Below, in pieces: positions 1 through 9,218 of a stretch of DNA of 64,000 bases; the stretch's first letter is position 1, and the number at the start of each line of letters is the position of its first letter. The stretch comes from Halorussus gelatinilyticus (GTDB lineage Archaea; Halobacteriota; Halobacteria; Halobacteriales; Haladaptataceae): assembly GCF_023238445.1 (NCBI RefSeq), contig NZ_CP096658.1:2480001-2544000 (forward strand). The letters run 5' to 3'. The translations under genes were made by a program, and so were the position numbers. A model generated the notes under the pieces. The model had not been told where the DNA came from and made no database searches. It saw nothing but the letters and a program-made list of their open reading frames with translations.

Positions 1-696
1 AATCGGCTCTTCACCTTCCTCGGGGAAGCCCGAGCGGTCGTCCACCTCGATGTCGAAGTAGTGGACGCGCGGGTCCGCTTCGACTTCGACCGGTTCGACG
101 GTATCTAACTGGTCGTGGAAGTAGAGGTCGCCCGACTCGTCGCGGCGCTCGGGGATGCGAATCCCGCTCTTGACGTTCTTGTCGATGAGAAACCGGTTCG
201 GGAAGAGGATGTCGGCCTCGTAGTGGTCGAACTCGTCGCGGACGTTCCCCACGTCGCGTGGCGTCTGACCGAATATTTTGGTCAGTTTCTCGCCCCGGAT
301 GCTCTCGTAGGGGTCGCCGTTCTCGTCGGTGGTCTCGCTTCCCGTGAGACTGTCGTACTCCTCTTCTGGCGGGCCGTCCAGCGAGGCGGTCGGCGCGTAG
401 AAGTACGGTCGGAAGCCGACCACGCGGACGTGTTCGAGGGTGTTGTCCACGGTCCGACCGAGGACGTGGACCACTGGCGCTTCGTCGTCTCCCGACCCTT
501 CGACGGTGTAATCGACCTGCATCACCGCGAGTTCGACTTCGCCGTCTACGTCCGGAAGCCAGTCGTCGTCGCCGACGACCGAATCGGCGCTCTGGTGGTC
601 GCTACCGGCGACCGCGCGGGCCTCGGCCTCCACGTCGCGGTCGTCGCCGCCGTCGTCGGAGAAGTCTGTAAGTGTCGTAGACCCCGAATCGCTCAT
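1..696 (-). CDS. polB: DNA polymerase B, N-terminal part (cut by window edge)
   Basis: This is the 5' portion (232 codons) of a family B replicative DNA polymerase; the rest lies left of the window. The protein begins MSDSGSTTLTDF, continues through a beta-rich N-terminal domain, and reaches the exonuclease I motif (YFDIEVDD, with the Asp-x-Glu pair) about 15 residues before the cut. The start at 696 is supported by a TATA-like box (TTTTTAG on this strand, about 721-727) 28 bases upstream, typical of a leaderless haloarchaeal transcript. The TTLTDF segment near the N-terminus loosely resembles a PCNA-interaction motif, but it lacks the leading Gln and the second aromatic. The gene diverges from the small gene at 811. 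Family assignment is strong; polB versus polB2 is inferred from synteny only. Confidence 0.9.
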   Translation of the reverse strand, partial: MSDSGSTTLTDFSDDGGDDRDVEAEARAVAGSDHQSADSVVGDDDWLPDVDGEVELAVMQVDYTVEGSGDDEAPVVHVLGRTVDNTLEHVRVVGFRPYFYAPTASLDGPPEEEYDSLTGSETTDENGDPYESIRGEKLTKIFGQTPRDVGNVRDEFDHYEADILFPNRFLIDKNVKSGIRIPERRDESGDLYFHDQLDTVEPVEVEADPRVHYFDIEVDDRSGFPEEGEEPI

Positions 697-810
697 GTGA
701 ATCGACTTTGGCGGGTTCGGCTAAAAACCCTCCCTTCTGGGACCCTGAGAGGGTGTCGAATGGAAAGCTATATAACGTGTTAACACTTACCACGGGATTA
801 GGTGACGCCA
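697..810. promoter_or_regulatory. Divergent promoter region between polB and the small gene at 811
   Basis: Leftward, the TATA-like box at about 721-727 sits 28 bases before the polB start. Rightward, a good TATA box (CTATATAA, 768-775) serves the gene at 811. A perfect 10-base palindrome, GTGTTAACAC, lies at 777-786 directly downstream of the rightward TATA box, where a repressor could bind. The palindrome as an operator is inference. Confidence 0.5.
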
Positions 811-996
811 ATGTCCGACCACGCCAACCCTGGCGACGAGCTGGACCGTGCGGAAGCGGCGCTTCCCGAGACCACGGAGACGGAAGCACCCATCGAGGCC
901 TACGAGACGGAGGACGGCGTCGTATTCTATGACGCGGACAATCCGTTGGCGTGGTTGAAGGCGGGACGACCGCTTACGCTGAAAGAGCAAATCTGA
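811..996 (+). CDS. Small acidic haloarchaeal protein (DUF7331-like)
   Basis: This is a 61-residue acidic protein with the core 'YETEDGVVFYDADNPLAWL' followed by a polar end. I associate this core with a haloarchaeal family of unknown function (DUF7331, from memory). There is no signal peptide, membrane segment or recognisable catalytic motif. ATG at 811 is preferred; an in-frame GTG at 802 is the alternative. The TATA box at 768-775 predicts transcription from about 798, which allows either start. It sits between polB and the rad50-mre11 operon, so a DNA-metabolism link is possible but only by association. Confidence 0.75.
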   Translation: MSDHANPGDELDRAEAALPETTETEAPIEAYETEDGVVFYDADNPLAWLKAGRPLTLKEQI

Positions 997-1102
997 CGGT
1001 CCCGCCCCGATTCCCGGCCCGGACCGGTCGTCACTGACGGCCGGTCCGACCGCACCGACGAGGACGAAGCGTTTTTCCTCGTTCCCTTTCGACTATCGAA
1101 CA

Positions 1103-1645
1103 GTGGCTTCCGACGATTCCACGCCGGACGACAGCGACGACTCGGTAGCCGAGCTGTTGCCCGAGGACCCGCCGCAGGCGGAGGCCGACCTCCTCCCCGA
1201 CGACCCCTCGGCCGACCTCGGTCCCGACCCGCCACGAGTTCCGGACACGTCCCAGAGCGAGGCCGACGCCGAACTCAAGCGGCGGTTCTGGTCGCTCGTC
1301 TTCGTCTTCAACGTCGCGCTGTTCGGCGTGAGCCTCGGCCTGATGCTCGTCGCCTTCGAGGGTCGCCTGCGACTCGGCGGCGCGATGGTCGCCGTCGGCG
1401 CGGTCGCGTTCCTCCGTGGCTGGCGCGGCTACCGGAAGGCTCGGAGCGACGCCGACGACGGAGCGGACGACGAACCGGACGCCGAGGGAGACGACGAAGC
1501 TGACACCGATGCGTCCGAATCGTCCGAACCGGACGACTCGGACGCTAGCAGTTCTGCCGATTCTGGTTCCGCCGGTTTGGACGACTTGGATGCCGCCGGT
1601 TCGGACGACGCCGAGACCACCGACGGGGAACTTCAGAAGGACTAA
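1103..1645 (+). CDS. Acidic two-helix membrane protein (DUF7322-like)
   Basis: This 180-residue protein starts with GTG. A very acidic N-terminal tail (about residues 1-60) is followed by two adjacent hydrophobic segments (about 65-86 and 90-108), then a long Asp/Ser/Glu-rich tail. This suggests a hairpin membrane anchor with both acidic tails on the same side. No enzyme motif is visible. The family resembles a haloarchaeal uncharacterised one (DUF7322, from memory). The GTG start is supported by the T-rich box GCGTTTTTCC about 30 bases upstream. The next gene follows after 25 bases and is probably co-transcribed. Confidence 0.7.
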   Translation: MASDDSTPDDSDDSVAELLPEDPPQAEADLLPDDPSADLGPDPPRVPDTSQSEADAELKRRFWSLVFVFNVALFGVSLGLMLVAFEGRLRLGGAMVAVGAVAFLRGWRGYRKARSDADDGADDEPDAEGDDEADTDASESSEPDDSDASSSADSGSAGLDDLDAAGSDDAETTDGELQKD

Positions 1646-1670
1646 CCGCGCGCCAGGCATACCGGCGGCC

Positions 1671-2096
1671 ATGCGAACCGTCCGGGACGAGTCGGGAGAG
1701 CGATTCCTACTGCTCGCCGAGTCGAGCGACGCCTGTAAAGTCCGAAACCCCGAGACCGGCGAAGAGGGCTACCGGGAGCGCGACGAACTCGAAGCTGTCT
1801 CGGGGGAGTCGCCGCTGGCGACCGCCGCCCGCGCGGTCCCGGAACCGGCCCGCGCGGTCCTGACTGCGACGCACGACGAGCGCGCGCTCGGCCTGCTGGT
1901 GGACCTCCGCGAGCGCGGGCCGCACTCGGTCCGCCACCTGCTCGACGCGACCGACCTCTGCGAGAGCGACCTACTGGGCATTCTGACGGAGTTCCGCGCC
2001 GCCGGACTGGTCGAAGAGACCGACGTGATGGGCGAGCGCGGCTACGCGACGACCGAGACGGCGGACGAGGGACTGGCACTGATGACCGGCGAGTGA
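1671..2096 (+). CDS. Winged-helix-like small protein (DUF7346-like)
   Basis: The 141-residue product has a beta-rich N-terminal third (MRTVRDESGERFLLLAES...) containing 'KVRNPETGEEGY', like a small barrel. A C-terminal winged helix-turn-helix-like segment (about 65-135) carries the pattern 'LLVDLRERGPHSVRHLLDATDLCESDLLGILTEFRAAGLVEE', typical of archaeal DNA-binding wHTH domains. The true start is the ATG at 1671; longer upstream reading in this frame overlaps the preceding gene and is Thr/Arg-rich artefact. A regulator or nucleic-acid-binding role is inferred. It converges with the next gene. Confidence 0.7.
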   Translation: MRTVRDESGERFLLLAESSDACKVRNPETGEEGYRERDELEAVSGESPLATAARAVPEPARAVLTATHDERALGLLVDLRERGPHSVRHLLDATDLCESDLLGILTEFRAAGLVEETDVMGERGYATTETADEGLALMTGE

Positions 2097-2127
2097 CTGG
2101 TCCCGGAGCGGCCGCCCCCGGCGGCGC

Positions 2128-2514
2128 TCACTCGACCTCCGCTCGCGCCCTGCGCAGGCACTCGTCGGCGAACTCCGAGAACTGAGTCCCCGACTCCTTC
2201 GAGAGCGCGACCGTCACGCCGTTCTCCTCGTCTATCGGCACGAGTAGCACGTGCATTCCGCCGTAGTAGGTGAGGTTACATCGCGGTTCGCCGACCGCCG
2301 AGTTGAGCCGGTCGGCCTCGTAGAGCGTCCGATGGACGGTCCGGACCAACTCGGAGTACTCGTCCACCCCGTCGTCCGAGAACGCCCGCTCTACCTCGTC
2401 GCTCCGGTAGAGAACCGAAAACGACTCCATGTCGTACGCGCCGACACAGTGTAACGAGGTGCCGACCCGCTGCTGGACGAACTGTCGCACCCGTTCTCCA
2501 GCACGGATATGCAT
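2128..2514 (-). CDS. Uncharacterised small cytoplasmic haloarchaeal protein
   Basis: This 128-residue protein begins MHIRAGERVRQFVQQRVG and has an alternating alpha/beta pattern, with 'YDMESFSVLYRSDEVERAF' and a strand-rich stretch 'LTYYGGMHVLLVPIDEENGVTVALS'. The overall look is that of a roadblock- or GAF-sized sensory fold, possibly DUF7522 (from memory); this is not certain. I chose ATG 2514 over the in-frame GTG at 2538 because the T-tract box (GGATTTTTTGTG on this strand, about 2536-2547) lies 28 bases upstream of 2514, fitting leaderless initiation. It lies downstream of rad50 and is read in the same direction, but probably has its own promoter. Confidence 0.65.
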   Translation of the reverse strand: MHIRAGERVRQFVQQRVGTSLHCVGAYDMESFSVLYRSDEVERAFSDDGVDEYSELVRTVHRTLYEADRLNSAVGEPRCNLTYYGGMHVLLVPIDEENGVTVALSKESGTQFSEFADECLRRARAEVE

Positions 2515-2623
2515 ATTCTCAAGTTGCTGTCTCGGCACAAAAAATCCTCCGACGGCGACGGTCGGCTCGCGGCAGTCGGCTTACGGTGGTCGGCGTACGG
2601 CGGTCGCCCGGACCGCGCTTCCG

Positions 2624-5290
2624 TCAGTCCGCGGCCTCCAGCACGGTCTCGCGGCGCTCTACCGTCGAGCGGTTCGACACCGAGTCCTTCTCGACCCATA
2701 CCACGTCGTCGGCCGCCGCGACGAGTTCGTCGTCGTGGCTCACGACGATTATCTGCTCGACGCCCAACTCGCGCATCGACGCGACCAGTTCCGCGAGTTG
2801 CGAGACGTGCCCCGAGTCGAGGAAGACGGTCGGTTCGTCCAAAATCAGGGGCGGCATCGGTGCGGTCCCCTCGATGCCCTCCGAGAGCAGTCGGTAGATG
2901 GCACACCGCAGGCTCAGGTTGAACAGCGCGCGCTCGCCGCCCGAGAGCTGTTCGGGGTCAAGCGCCTCGCCGTCCTTCTGGTAGACGGTCAGTTCGTACT
3001 CGCCGTCGAGTTCGATGCGCGCGTACGAATCGTTCTGGTACACGAGGTCGAACACCTCGTTGAGCATCTCCTCTAACTGCTCGACGTTGCGCTGGCGGAG
3101 TTCCGCCCGCAGGTCGCCGTACATCTCCTGTAGCTCTGCGGCCTCCTCACGAAGCGATTCCAGCGACTCGACGCGCTCGCGGAGGTCGTCGCGCCGGTCG
3201 CGCAGTCGTTCCAACTCTTCGAGTTCGCTCTCGACGCCGCCGATGGCGCTCTGGAGGTCGTCGCGCTTCTCTCGGAGTTCTTCCAGCTTCACCTCGACCT
3301 TCTCCAAGTAGTCCTCGGCCTCTTTCTTGTCCTCGCGGGCGCTCTGGACCTTCCGGTCGTCGTAGCTCTCCCGGAGGTCGCTGCGACGCTCGCGCTTGTC
3401 GGCGAGGCGCTCGCGGCGCTGGTCGTTGACCTCTTCGAGGTTCCGACGCTTCTCGCGGTGGCGCTCGATGTCGTCCTCGGCGTCCGCGATTCGTCCGCGG
3501 AGGTCCCGAATCTCGTCCAGTCGCTCGCGCTTGGTCTCGATTTCCTCGCGCTCCGCGTCCAGTTCCTCGACGCGCGCCTCGCGGTCCTCGGCTTTCTCCC
3601 GCAAATTCTCGGCGTCCTCGCGCTTCTCGGCGGCGTCCGATTCGAGGTCGTCTGCCGCCTCGCGCAACTCGGCGGCCTCCTCGCGTTTCTCGGCGACCGA
3701 CGCCTCCTTGTTCTCGACCAACTGCTCGACGTTCCGACGGTTCTCGCGCGTGTTCTCGACGGTCTGCTCGGCCTCGCGGAGTCGCTCGGCCTCCTCGACG
3801 GTCGCCTCGACTCGCTCGCGCTCGTCGCGGACCTCGGCGAGTTCGGCGTCGAGTTCGTCGGCGCGCTCGCGGTCCTTCGCCAGCGTATCGACGTGGGGCG
3901 AGTCCTCGACGGGTTGGCCGCACTCGGGGCACTTGCCCTCGTCGAGCAGTTCCTCGGCCTCTTCGATGCTATCTCGGAGACTGGTGAGTTCGGCGGTCAG
4001 CTCCTGCTCGCGCTCCCGGAGGCCCTCGCGCTCCTCGCGGCGCTCTTCGAGGTACGACTCGGCCTCGCCGAACGCGACCGGTGCGTCCTCGAACGCGGCT
4101 TTTTCGTCGTCTATCTGCTCGCCGAGGGTCTCCAGTTTCTCGCGATACGAGTCGAGGTCCGCTTCGGCCTCCTCGGCGTCGGTTTCGAGTTGGTCGGCGC
4201 GCTCGCGCTTCTCGCTGGCGCGCGACTCGAACTCGTCGGCCTTCTCGGCGAGTTTGTCGGCTTGGTTGCCGAACATCATCGCCTGCTTCTCGGCGTCGCT
4301 CAGTTCCGACTGCAACTCGTCGTCCTCGGCGTCGAGTTCGTCCAGCCGGGCGTCGATGGACTCCTCGTCGGCGGTAGCGATGTCGGTCTCCGACAGGCGG
4401 TCCTCGACCTCGGATTCGAGGTCTTCGACGCGCTCGCGGAGTTCCCGGACGCGCTCGCCGTGTTCGGTCCGCTCTCGTTCCGTCTCGCTGATTTCGGACT
4501 CCAGTTCCTCGATGTCCGACGACAGCGACTCCAGCTCCTCGCGCTTCTCCTCGTAGCTCTCCAACACCTCGACGGCCTGCTCGTAGGTCTCCTCGGCGGT
4601 TTCCTTGTTGCCCTCGAATCGCTCTATCTCGCCCTGGGTGTCCCCGAGCTTCGACTTGAGGTCGTTCAGCCGCTCGTGGAGGTTCTTCTCCTCTTTCTCC
4701 TCTATCTGGTCGTCGAGCCCCGCGAGCCGGCCCTCCTTGTCGTCCAGCACGGACTTGACCCCGAGGCGGGCGTCGCTGGCGCGCTCGCGGTACTCCTCCA
4801 GTTTCCCGAGCTGGAGCAGGTCGTCTATCATGTCCTGGCGCTGGCCCGGCGAGGCGTTGATGAGCTTGTTGACCTCGCCCTGCCGGACGTACGCGCAGTT
4901 GACGAACGCCTCCGAGTCCATCCGGAAGAGGCTCGTCACCTCCCGGCGAACGTCGCGCGCGCCCTCTATCGTGTCCTCGGGGGTTTCGAGGACGCACTCG
5001 GCGGTCGTCGCGCGCTCGCCGGTCGCACGAATCCGCCGCCGGACGTGGAAGTCGCCGCCGTCGTGGGTGAACCAGAGTTCGATGATGGCCTCCTCCTCGC
5101 CGATGGTCACGACGTCCTCCAGCGTGCGGTCGAGGGCCTTCGCGCCGTAGAGCGCGAAGAAGCAGGCCTCCAGCAGCGAGGACTTCCCGCTCCCGTTCAG
5201 GCCGTGGATGACGGTGACGCCGCGGTCGAGTCGCAGGTCGGCGTCGGCGTAGCACTTGAAGTTCCGGAGGCGCACGCGGTCGAACTTCAT
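2624..5290 (-). CDS. rad50: DNA double-strand break repair ATPase Rad50
   Basis: This is an 888-residue SMC-like ATPase that works with Mre11 in tethering and processing broken DNA ends. The Walker A motif GLNGSGKSS is at about 30-38. A long Glu/Arg/Leu-rich coiled coil runs on both sides of the zinc hook Cys-Pro-Glu-Cys at about 454-457, almost exactly mid-protein. The ABC signature LSGGERALF is at about 782-790, Walker B LILDEP at about 815-820 with a D-loop Phe-Leu-Asp soon after, and a switch His is in IIVVSHDDE. Length and architecture match full-length archaeal Rad50. Its ATG overlaps the mre11 stop by four bases (ATGA), so the pair is translationally coupled. Confidence 0.98.
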   Translation of the reverse strand: MKFDRVRLRNFKCYADADLRLDRGVTVIHGLNGSGKSSLLEACFFALYGAKALDRTLEDVVTIGEEEAIIELWFTHDGGDFHVRRRIRATGERATTAECVLETPEDTIEGARDVRREVTSLFRMDSEAFVNCAYVRQGEVNKLINASPGQRQDMIDDLLQLGKLEEYRERASDARLGVKSVLDDKEGRLAGLDDQIEEKEEKNLHERLNDLKSKLGDTQGEIERFEGNKETAEETYEQAVEVLESYEEKREELESLSSDIEELESEISETERERTEHGERVRELRERVEDLESEVEDRLSETDIATADEESIDARLDELDAEDDELQSELSDAEKQAMMFGNQADKLAEKADEFESRASEKRERADQLETDAEEAEADLDSYREKLETLGEQIDDEKAAFEDAPVAFGEAESYLEERREEREGLREREQELTAELTSLRDSIEEAEELLDEGKCPECGQPVEDSPHVDTLAKDRERADELDAELAEVRDERERVEATVEEAERLREAEQTVENTRENRRNVEQLVENKEASVAEKREEAAELREAADDLESDAAEKREDAENLREKAEDREARVEELDAEREEIETKRERLDEIRDLRGRIADAEDDIERHREKRRNLEEVNDQRRERLADKRERRSDLRESYDDRKVQSAREDKKEAEDYLEKVEVKLEELREKRDDLQSAIGGVESELEELERLRDRRDDLRERVESLESLREEAAELQEMYGDLRAELRQRNVEQLEEMLNEVFDLVYQNDSYARIELDGEYELTVYQKDGEALDPEQLSGGERALFNLSLRCAIYRLLSEGIEGTAPMPPLILDEPTVFLDSGHVSQLAELVASMRELGVEQIIVVSHDDELVAAADDVVWVEKDSVSNRSTVERRETVLEAAD

Positions 5291-6663
5291 AGGTACTCCT
5301 CCAGCGTCCCGTCGGCGTCGGAGGCTTCCGGCGAATCGCCCTCCGCCGTCGTCTCACTGTCCGCCGTCGTCTCGCCCTCCGCCGCGGCGTCGGCCGCGGC
5401 CTCGGCGACCGCTTCCACCGCTTCGGGGTCGTCGGGGTCGGGCGCTCTCGTTTCGCCGTCGTCGCTCGGGTCGCGCTCCTCGCTCTCGGCTTCACCTTCG
5501 GCCTCACCCTCGCTCTCGACCGTCTCGCTCTCGTCCGTCTCGGGCGCGGACTCGAAGGCGTCGAGGTCGCCCTCGGCGACCAGTTCGCTCACGCGGTTCC
5601 GGACCGACTCGCGGACGTTCGCGTCCGCGACCTTGCTCGCGCGGACGGTCTCGTCGATGTCGCGGGCGGCCTCGCTCAGGCCGAGGTCGCGGACGCGGTC
5701 GCGCACGGCGTCGTCGGGGTCGGCGAAGGACACGTCCAACTCGCCGTCCTCGTCCTCGGCCTCGCGGCGGTCCTTGACGCGCGCGACGAGCGCCCCGGCG
5801 TCGAGCGCGAACTCCTCGACGCGGGCGGGCGTCACGTCCTCGCCGTCGCCGTCGATTTCGACCACGACCACGGCGTCTTCGAGGTCGCGCTCGCGCAGCG
5901 TCTCGCGGACGCGCTCGATGCCTTCGCCTTCCGCGAGGTCCGCCGCCACGAACTCGAAGTCCCGCGTCGCGTCGAGACCCCGCCGAGCGATGGTGGTCTC
6001 GCCGTCGAACTCCACGATGTTGTAGCCCCGGTCCTCGCGCTCGTCGGTGCTACAGCGCTCGGTCGAACCGCAGTAGGTGACCCACGTCTCGGCGACCCGC
6101 TTCTTGCCGGGGTCGTGGTTGTCGCCCAACAGCATCGCGTCGAAATCGACGCTCGCCTCGGTCAGGACCTCCTCGGCGTCCCAGTCGCCGAGGTCGAACG
6201 GTTGGAACAGACCGTGGCTCACCAGCGCGGCGTGGGGTCGGTCGTGGGGCGCGAACCGGTAATCGAGGTCGTCGCGCTTGGACTTGGGCACGTGGTCGAG
6301 ACCGTAGAAGGCCGTGTCGCCGACGACTTCCGGTTCGTCGCCGAGTCGGGTGGCCAGCCCCAGCATCTCGAAGAGGTCGAGCCACTGGCGGCCCCGCGTG
6401 CCCTCGTGATTGCCGACGACGGCGAGGAACGGGACGCCGGCGTCGCGGAGTCGTCGGAGAATCGAGATGGTCCCGTGGAGGGCGTTCAGGTCCGGGCGAC
6501 GGTCGTGGAACAGGTCGCCGGCGTGGACCACGGCGTCTACGTCTTCCTCGATGGCGTCCGTTACGACCTGCTCGAAGGCCCGGAGGAAGTCCTCCCGGCG
6601 CTCGGGGGAGTGGTACTGCTGGTACCCGAGGTGGGTGTCCCCCGTGTGTATCACCCGTGTCAT
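5287..6663 (-). CDS. mre11: DNA double-strand break repair nuclease Mre11
   Basis: This is a 458-residue metallophosphoesterase-type nuclease, partner of Rad50. Phosphoesterase motifs are visible: GDTHLG (Asp9, His11), HAGDLFHD (Asp50) and GNHE (Asn85, His86), with later His residues in LVSHGL and LGDNHDPG. After the catalytic and capping domains (to about residue 330) there is a long, extremely acidic Glu/Asp/Ala tail of roughly 100 residues ending LEEYL, probably a disordered salt-adaptation or interaction tail. A TATA-like box (CCTTTAGG, about 6687-6694) 27 bases upstream suggests a leaderless mRNA carrying mre11 then rad50. Confidence 0.97.
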   Translation of the reverse strand: MTRVIHTGDTHLGYQQYHSPERREDFLRAFEQVVTDAIEEDVDAVVHAGDLFHDRRPDLNALHGTISILRRLRDAGVPFLAVVGNHEGTRGRQWLDLFEMLGLATRLGDEPEVVGDTAFYGLDHVPKSKRDDLDYRFAPHDRPHAALVSHGLFQPFDLGDWDAEEVLTEASVDFDAMLLGDNHDPGKKRVAETWVTYCGSTERCSTDEREDRGYNIVEFDGETTIARRGLDATRDFEFVAADLAEGEGIERVRETLRERDLEDAVVVVEIDGDGEDVTPARVEEFALDAGALVARVKDRREAEDEDGELDVSFADPDDAVRDRVRDLGLSEAARDIDETVRASKVADANVRESVRNRVSELVAEGDLDAFESAPETDESETVESEGEAEGEAESEERDPSDDGETRAPDPDDPEAVEAVAEAAADAAAEGETTADSETTAEGDSPEASDADGTLEEYL

Positions 6664-6990
6664 TGCGTCGTCGTTTGCGTCCGGGGCCTAAAGGCGTTCC
6701 GCGACGGGCCACGGTTCCCGGCGGTCGGTTCCGGTCGGTTCGGCTCGTCGTTCATATCCCCGACTGCTTCGCTCTGGGGTATAAACGTTGTCCGGGAAGT
6801 AATGAGAGATAGCCTGCTACGGTCGGGTAGTTGATAGGGTGTTCTCTCTACCGACGGATAGCTGTGCGGTTTCGAGTGAGACCGGGCAGAGACAGAACCG
6901 GCGATGGAGCGGGTCAGGAGTGGTCTGTAACGAAATTTTGCGTCCTCCGAGGAGAAGCGTTTTGTTCGCGTGGGCGAGTGAACCGTACTG
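6664..6990. other. Intergenic region upstream of mre11 and of the monooxygenase-like gene
   Basis: This holds the leftward mre11 promoter (CCTTTAGG box, 6687-6694) and a rightward T-rich box (GCGTTTTGTT, about 6957-6966) 28 bases before the next start. The right half (about 6780-6960) is less GC-rich than the flanks. I see no further gene, RNA or strong repeat in it. Confidence 0.5.
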
Positions 6991-7311
6991 ATGTATCTCG
7001 TTACGTTTCGCCTCGCTCCGGGGGAGTACGACGAGGAGTTTCACGAGTTGAACGACGCGATACAAGCGGCCGCCGAGGATACGGAGGGGTATCTGGGCAA
7101 GCGGACGTGGCACGCCTCGGAGAGTGAGGAGGTTCTCGTCGTTTATTACTGGGAGTCGTTGGACGCGCTCGAGTCGTTTGGAGCGGTCTCTGAGCATAAA
7201 CGGGCGAAACAGCGGTGGACGGAGTGGTACGATGCGTACGAAGTCACCGTTACAGAAGTCGTCGAGGCGTACGGGAGCGGATTCGGTGACGACGCAGACC
7301 CGCCCGCGTAG
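6991..7311 (+). CDS. Antibiotic-biosynthesis-monooxygenase-like (ABM) domain protein
   Basis: This 106-residue protein has the dimeric alpha/beta-barrel pattern of ABM/EthD-like small proteins. It opens with a first strand (MYLVTFRLAPGEYDEEFHELNDAI), then a helix, then 'GYLGKRTWHASESEEVLVVYYWESLDALESFGAVSEHKRAKQRW', the usual strand-helix pairing with conserved Trp, Ser and His. Members include haem-degrading or quinone-type monooxygenases and many of unknown substrate; the substrate cannot be read here. It is a single-gene unit with a leaderless-type promoter, flanked by mre11 (divergent) and FEN-1 (convergent). Confidence 0.75.
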   Translation: MYLVTFRLAPGEYDEEFHELNDAIQAAAEDTEGYLGKRTWHASESEEVLVVYYWESLDALESFGAVSEHKRAKQRWTEWYDAYEVTVTEVVEAYGSGFGDDADPPA

Positions 7312-7362
7312 GACATCGCGGTCCCGTTCGATTGGTGAAATGGGGACGCGGTAGAGTCACCG

Positions 7363-8346
7363 CTACGTCCACTTGTCCAGTCCGGTCTGCACGACGGACT
7401 CCTCGATGCGCTCGAAGCCGCGCTCGACTTCGTCTTCCGCGACGCCCCACTCGTCTACGACGTACTCGCGCGCCGCCTCCATGTCCGGGTCCATCTCGGC
7501 GTCGAACTCGTAGTCGTCCGAGACGGTCGGGTTCAGGAACAGTTCCCGAATCACGTCCACGTCCTTCTCGATGCTCGCGCCGCGGGCCTCCAAGACGCCC
7601 CAGACGTCGCCGTGTTCCTTCACTTCCTTCAGCGCCGTCTTCGGGCCGACGCCCGAGACGCCCTCGTTGAAGTCCGTGCCACAGAGGATGCCGATGTCCA
7701 CCAGTTGCTCCCACGTCACGTCGTGTTCCTCCAGCGTCGCCTCGAAGTCCATCAATTCGGGGTCGCCCTTGCTGGTCAACTGGCGCAGGGTCAGGGGTGC
7801 GCCGAGCAGGAGCGAATCGTAGTCCTCGGTCCCGCAGTAATCGACTGCACCGGTCCGATTCATGTGGGCGGCCTGCGCCTCGCCCTCCGCAGGGGCCTCG
7901 ATGTAGGGCACGTCCAACCTATCGAACAACTCGCGGGTGGTCCGCTGAATCGTGTCGGTCAATCGCTGGGTGTGGGCATCCAATCGCGCGATTTCGACGG
8001 CGTCGCCCTCCTCGCGGGCCTCCTCCAGTTTTTCCTCGCGCTTCGCGCGCTCCTCGCGGCGCTGTTCGATCTCCGCCGACTTGTGGTCGGTCACCGCGCC
8101 GTCGAAGACGAACACCGGCGTCAGGTCGTTCTCGAAGAACTTCGGCAGGCCCTGCACGACGCCGACGAGGTTGGCGACCTCCGTGCCGTCGTCGGTGGTG
8201 TACACCTCGTCGCGGGTCCACTTCACCGTCGTCGTGAGGTACTTGTAGAGCCAGTTGTGGGCGTCCACCGCGACGACGCTCCCGTCGAGTTCGTCGAAGG
8301 GGACCTCCGAGAGGACCGCCAGTTGGCGCATGTCCGTGTTTCCCAT
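7363..8346 (-). CDS. fen: Flap endonuclease FEN-1
   Basis: This 327-residue structure-specific nuclease removes 5' flaps during Okazaki fragment maturation and base-excision repair. It shows the N-terminal acidic site ([12 protein letters not shown], Asp28), [11 protein letters not shown], the EGEAQAAHM motif, [11 protein letters not shown], and the helix-two-turn-helix region [16 protein letters not shown]. The last residues, QTGLDKWT, form a variant PCNA-binding motif (Gln-x-x-Leu-x-x-Trp) in place of the usual QxxLxxFF. I chose the start [10 protein letters not shown] (8346) by family fit and by a TATA-like box (CTTTCAAACC) 29 bases upstream; the 19-residue longer version is not family-like. 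It is close to polB and mre11-rad50. Confidence 0.97.
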   Translation of the reverse strand: MGNTDMRQLAVLSEVPFDELDGSVVAVDAHNWLYKYLTTTVKWTRDEVYTTDDGTEVANLVGVVQGLPKFFENDLTPVFVFDGAVTDHKSAEIEQRREERAKREEKLEEAREEGDAVEIARLDAHTQRLTDTIQRTTRELFDRLDVPYIEAPAEGEAQAAHMNRTGAVDYCGTEDYDSLLLGAPLTLRQLTSKGDPELMDFEATLEEHDVTWEQLVDIGILCGTDFNEGVSGVGPKTALKEVKEHGDVWGVLEARGASIEKDVDVIRELFLNPTVSDDYEFDAEMDPDMEAAREYVVDEWGVAEDEVERGFERIEESVVQTGLDKWT

Positions 8347-8480
8347 CGTTGGTCGGAGTAGGGAGCGCGCGGGTTTGAAAGCTACTACTGCTCGGCTTCC
8401 CACTCGGAAATCCGTCGCTCCGTTTCAGTCCCTGCAGTTCCGGCCGCGGATTTATATCCGAAAGCGGACAAGAGTCGAGT

Positions 8481-9122
8481 ATGACCCTCCGACGAAGCTA
8501 CCTCGCGGGTGGTCTCCTCGTGGCGCTCTCGGCCGTGATGAGCGCGCTCGCGTACCCGGAGATGCCCGCCGAGATGGCGACCCACTGGAACGCCGCGGGC
8601 GAAATCGACGGCCGGACGCCCAGACTGGTCGCGCTCGCGCTCTTCCCGGCGCTGTCGGCCGGGATGCTCGCGCTGTTCGCGTTCCTGCCGCGCATCGACC
8701 CGCTCGGCGAGAACGTCGCCGCGTTCCGCGAGCAGTACGACACCTTCGTCGTCCTCCTGCTCGCGTTCCTGACCTACGTCCACGGTCTCGTCCTCGCGGC
8801 CAACGCGGGCTACGAGTTCGCGGTGATGCAGGCGCTCGCGCCCGCCATCGGCGCGCTGTACTACTACGTCGGCGTCCTCACGGCCCACGCCGAGCGGAAC
8901 TGGTTCGTCGGTATCCGGACGCCGTGGACCATCTCGAACGAGGAGGTCTGGGACCGGACTCACGAGCGCGCCGCGCCGCTGTTCAAACTCGCGGGCGTCG
9001 TGGCCGTGCTGGGCGTGCTGGTCCCGTCCTACGCCGAACTGCTCGTGGTGGCCCCGGCGGTCGCCGTGGCGCTGTACAGCACGGTCTACTCCTACGTCGC
9101 GTACCGAAAGGTCGGCGCGTAG
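8481..9122 (+). CDS. SdpI/DUF1648 family membrane protein
   Basis: This 213-residue integral membrane protein has about six hydrophobic segments. The N-terminal DUF1648-type motif 'PEMPAEMATHWNAAGEIDG' follows the first helix, and the SdpI-type motif 'NWFVGIRTPWTISNEEVWDRTHE' lies near residues 145-165. In Bacillus, SdpI gives immunity to the SdpC toxin and acts in signalling; archaeal members are of unknown role. The gene is probably co-transcribed with, or independent of, the methyltransferase 96 bases downstream, which has its own T-rich promoter box. No partner toxin gene is visible next to it. Confidence 0.88.
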   Translation: MTLRRSYLAGGLLVALSAVMSALAYPEMPAEMATHWNAAGEIDGRTPRLVALALFPALSAGMLALFAFLPRIDPLGENVAAFREQYDTFVVLLLAFLTYVHGLVLAANAGYEFAVMQALAPAIGALYYYVGVLTAHAERNWFVGIRTPWTISNEEVWDRTHERAAPLFKLAGVVAVLGVLVPSYAELLVVAPAVAVALYSTVYSYVAYRKVGA

Positions 9123-9218
9123 AGTGGACCGGGAACGCGACGACGAGTGAGCGCGAGACGACGAACAGGCCCCGAACCGAGCGTTCGATTTTTCTCGCCG
9201 CGTCGCGTCCGTCTCCAC

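Noticed and set aside
115-783. Plus-strand ORF opposite polB
   Set aside because: Shadow of the PolB gene; the family match and the promoter are on the minus strand.
3458-6025. Long plus-strand ORF across rad50 and mre11
   Set aside because: Antisense shadow; the rad50 and mre11 motifs are on the minus strand.
8481-9122. Toxin-immunity pair for the SdpI-like protein
   Set aside because: No small exported toxin-like gene lies next to it; SdpI-family proteins often occur alone.
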